NCBI RefSeq assembly: GCF_000559085.1
Contig: NZ_JALN02000001.1
Coordinates: 4,712,001 to 4,776,000, forward strand
Source of the DNA: Mycolicibacterium aromaticivorans JS19b1 = JCM 16368
GTDB taxonomy: Bacteria > Actinomycetota > Actinomycetes > Mycobacteriales > Mycobacteriaceae
Direction: 5' to 3'
Length of the DNA stretch: 64,000 nt
This document shows, one piece after another, positions 59,690 through 64,000 of the stretch; positions within the stretch are counted from its first letter, which is position 1, and every line of letters starts with the position of its first letter. The position numbers and the translations under genes were made by a program. The notes beneath the pieces were generated by a model. The model made no database searches, was not told the DNA's origin, and saw only the letters and a program-made list of their open reading frames with translations.

Positions 59690-60556
59690 GTGCCCTACCA
59701 CCTGCACTTCGACGTCGTCGCCCCCGGGCGCGTGCCGTTGATGTGGTGTCTGATCGCGTTCATCCTCACGTTCTTCGTGACACGCACGATCGTCCGCTAC
59801 ATCCGGCACAACGCCGACAGCGACGCTCCCCGCAAATGGTGGCAGCCGCGCAACATCTCCGGCCACGGCGGCCTGCACATCCACCACGCCGTGTTCGGCA
59901 TCATCCTGGTGATGATCTCCGGAGTCGCCATGGTGACGATGGCCACCGAGGGTGGTATCAGCGAATTCACCGCTGCGGCAATCATTTTCGGCATCGGCGC
60001 AGCACTGGTTCTCGACGAGTTCGCGTTGATCCTGCATCTGGAGGACGTCTACTGGGCAGAGGACGGCCGCGCCTCAGTGGACGCGGTGTTCGCCGCGATC
60101 GCCGTCGCCGGCCTGCTGATCATGGGTTTCAACCCGCTGTCATTCTTCGACATCGGGATCTGGCGAGCCGACGATTCCGTCGGCGCGCGCGCACTGGTCG
60201 TCGTGCTCGCCGTGCTGACGCTCGCGCTGGCTGTCGTGGTGCTGCTCAAGGGCAAGGTGTGGACCGGCCTGATCGGGATGTTCATCACGCCGCTGCTGGT
60301 CATCGGTGCGATCCGGCTGTCCCGCCCGCACGCCCCGTGGGCGCGGTGGTTCTATCAGGACCACGAGCGCAAAATGCACCGCTCGCTGGAGCGGGAGCGC
60401 TACATGCGCCGCCCCGTCGTGCAGGCCAAGCTGTGGTTGCAGCACATCATCGCCGGTGAGCCGAGTTTCCCGGCTGACGCCGAGGTCGACGCCGAGCTCG
60501 ACAAGGAGATTCACGCTGCGCCCGCACCGCCGCACCGGGTCGAGGCGAAGGGATAG
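59690..60556 (+). CDS. Integral membrane protein (Rv2180c-like)
   Basis: This 288-residue protein has six predicted helices in the first 225 residues, with His-rich loops ([15 protein letters not shown] and [13 protein letters not shown]) and a soluble, charged C-terminal tail. The HGGxHIHH and acidic LHLEDVYW stretches could coordinate metal but no function is known. The GTG at 59690 is the best start. Followed by the RNase AS gene after 10 bases. Confidence 0.85.
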   Translation: MPYHLHFDVVAPGRVPLMWCLIAFILTFFVTRTIVRYIRHNADSDAPRKWWQPRNISGHGGLHIHHAVFGIILVMISGVAMVTMATEGGISEFTAAAIIFGIGAALVLDEFALILHLEDVYWAEDGRASVDAVFAAIAVAGLLIMGFNPLSFFDIGIWRADDSVGARALVVVLAVLTLALAVVVLLKGKVWTGLIGMFITPLLVIGAIRLSRPHAPWARWFYQDHERKMHRSLERERYMRRPVVQAKLWLQHIIAGEPSFPADAEVDAELDKEIHAAPAPPHRVEAKG

Positions 60557-63726
<3,170 letters not shown>

Positions 63727-63732
63727 ATGGTA
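63727..63732 (-). promoter_or_regulatory. -10 element of pknL
   Basis: TACCAT on the minus strand fits TANNNT. The expected transcription start coincides with the second in-frame GTG (63720), which argues for that codon as a leaderless start. Confidence 0.4.
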
Positions 63733-63751
63733 TGCCGCGGCCGAACAGTTC

Positions 63752-63757
63752 TAGACT
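63752..63757 (+). promoter_or_regulatory. -10 element of the Rv2175c-like gene (leaderless)
   Basis: TAGACT fits TANNNT; the GTG at 63764 is seven bases downstream, at the expected transcription start. Confidence 0.5.
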
Positions 63758-63763
63758 GGGCCG

Positions 63764-64000
63764 GTGAGCAGCATTCCCGCCGGCGAAGACGTGCTGGATC
63801 CCGACGAGCCCGTTTACGATCTGCCGGCGGTCGCCGCGTTATTGCACGTCCCGGTGACCAAGGTGCATCAGCAGTTACGGGAAGGCCATCTGGTCGCGGT
63901 GAAACGCGGCGGGGTCCCGATGATCCCGAAGGCCTTCCTCAACGCCGAGGGTGAGGTGGTGAAAAGCCTGCCCGGCCTGCTGGCGGTACTGCGCGACGGC
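63764..64000 (+). CDS. DNA-binding protein, PknL substrate (Rv2175c-like), 3' truncated by window edge
   Basis: Seventy-nine residues are present. They form a MerR/excisionase-like helix-turn-helix: VYDLPAVAALLHVPVTKVHQQLREGHLVAVKRGGVPMIPKAF, followed by the start of a second helical part. M. tuberculosis Rv2175c binds DNA and is phosphorylated by PknL; the divergent arrangement with pknL is the same here. The rest lies beyond the window. Confidence 0.9.
   Translation, partial: MSSIPAGEDVLDPDEPVYDLPAVAALLHVPVTKVHQQLREGHLVAVKRGGVPMIPKAFLNAEGEVVKSLPGLLAVLRDG

Overview
The window reads as chromosomal DNA of a mycobacterium, most likely a fast-growing Mycolicibacterium-type species. It has high GC, many GTG and TTG starts, mycobacterial families throughout (MmpS3, PknL, AroG, PimB', EphD, FadD15, a 13E12-type HNH protein), and the gene order of the M. 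tuberculosis block Rv2222c-Rv2175c in the opposite orientation. These matches are from memory of the families, not from a search. There are about 60 protein genes, no rRNA or tRNA, no CRISPR and no insertion sequence. No gap between genes exceeds 300 bases.

Layout. 1-3659: end of glnA2, then glnE. 3669-11051: an accessory block between glnE and glnA1, which are neighbours in M. tuberculosis. It holds a hotdog thioesterase, an F420/flavin luciferase-like oxidoreductase, a divergent winged-helix regulator, dabB-dabA (inorganic carbon transporter), a PII-like protein, a beta-carbonic anhydrase-like protein with an altered active site, and a convergent DoxX protein. 11172-16337: glnA1, an RDD membrane protein, a LexA-boxed HNH protein and a Tat lipoprotein amidohydrolase. 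16396-21511: the lipoate block lipA-lipB-SDR-dlaT. 21677-27590: ephD, pepA, gcvT, ilvE. 27587-31015: an FMN-binding protein, cobS-cobT-cobU and a DUF3043-like membrane protein. 31039-36344: glycerate kinase, an ErpA/HesB protein, a membrane protein, adoK and asnB. 36490-44114: the respiratory block ctaC-ctaF, mmpS3 (frameshifted here), a DUF2561 protein, then ctaE-qcrC-qcrA-qcrB on the other strand. 44227-54890: trpD, an exonuclease/GIY-YIG fusion, a RipC-like peptidase, a secreted metallopeptidase, pimB', a cutinase, an acyltransferase, a secreted protein and fadD15. 54956-64000: two SRPBCC proteins, an ArsA-like ATPase, a PlsC acyltransferase, MptC-like mannosyltransferase, a membrane protein, RNase AS, aroG, pknL and the start of its substrate gene.

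How the genes work together. GlnE adenylylates GlnA1 (Tyr406 is present). DlaT is lipoylated by LipB and LipA, encoded in the same strand run. CtaC, CtaF, CtaE and QcrCAB build the III-IV respiratory supercomplex. PimB' and MptC act on PIM and lipoglycan mannosylation. The accessory dab block is the best candidate for an under-described system: a carbon-uptake module with its own strong, apparently leaderless promoter, a palindromic operator candidate, a PII-like sensor and a carbonic anhydrase homologue lacking the catalytic Arg.

Sequence oddities worth checking are the mmpS3 frameshift in a CCCC tract, a 29-bp tandem repeat spanning the adoK stop codon, a secreted peptidase whose signal peptide has no canonical start codon, and two long tail-to-tail antisense overlaps.
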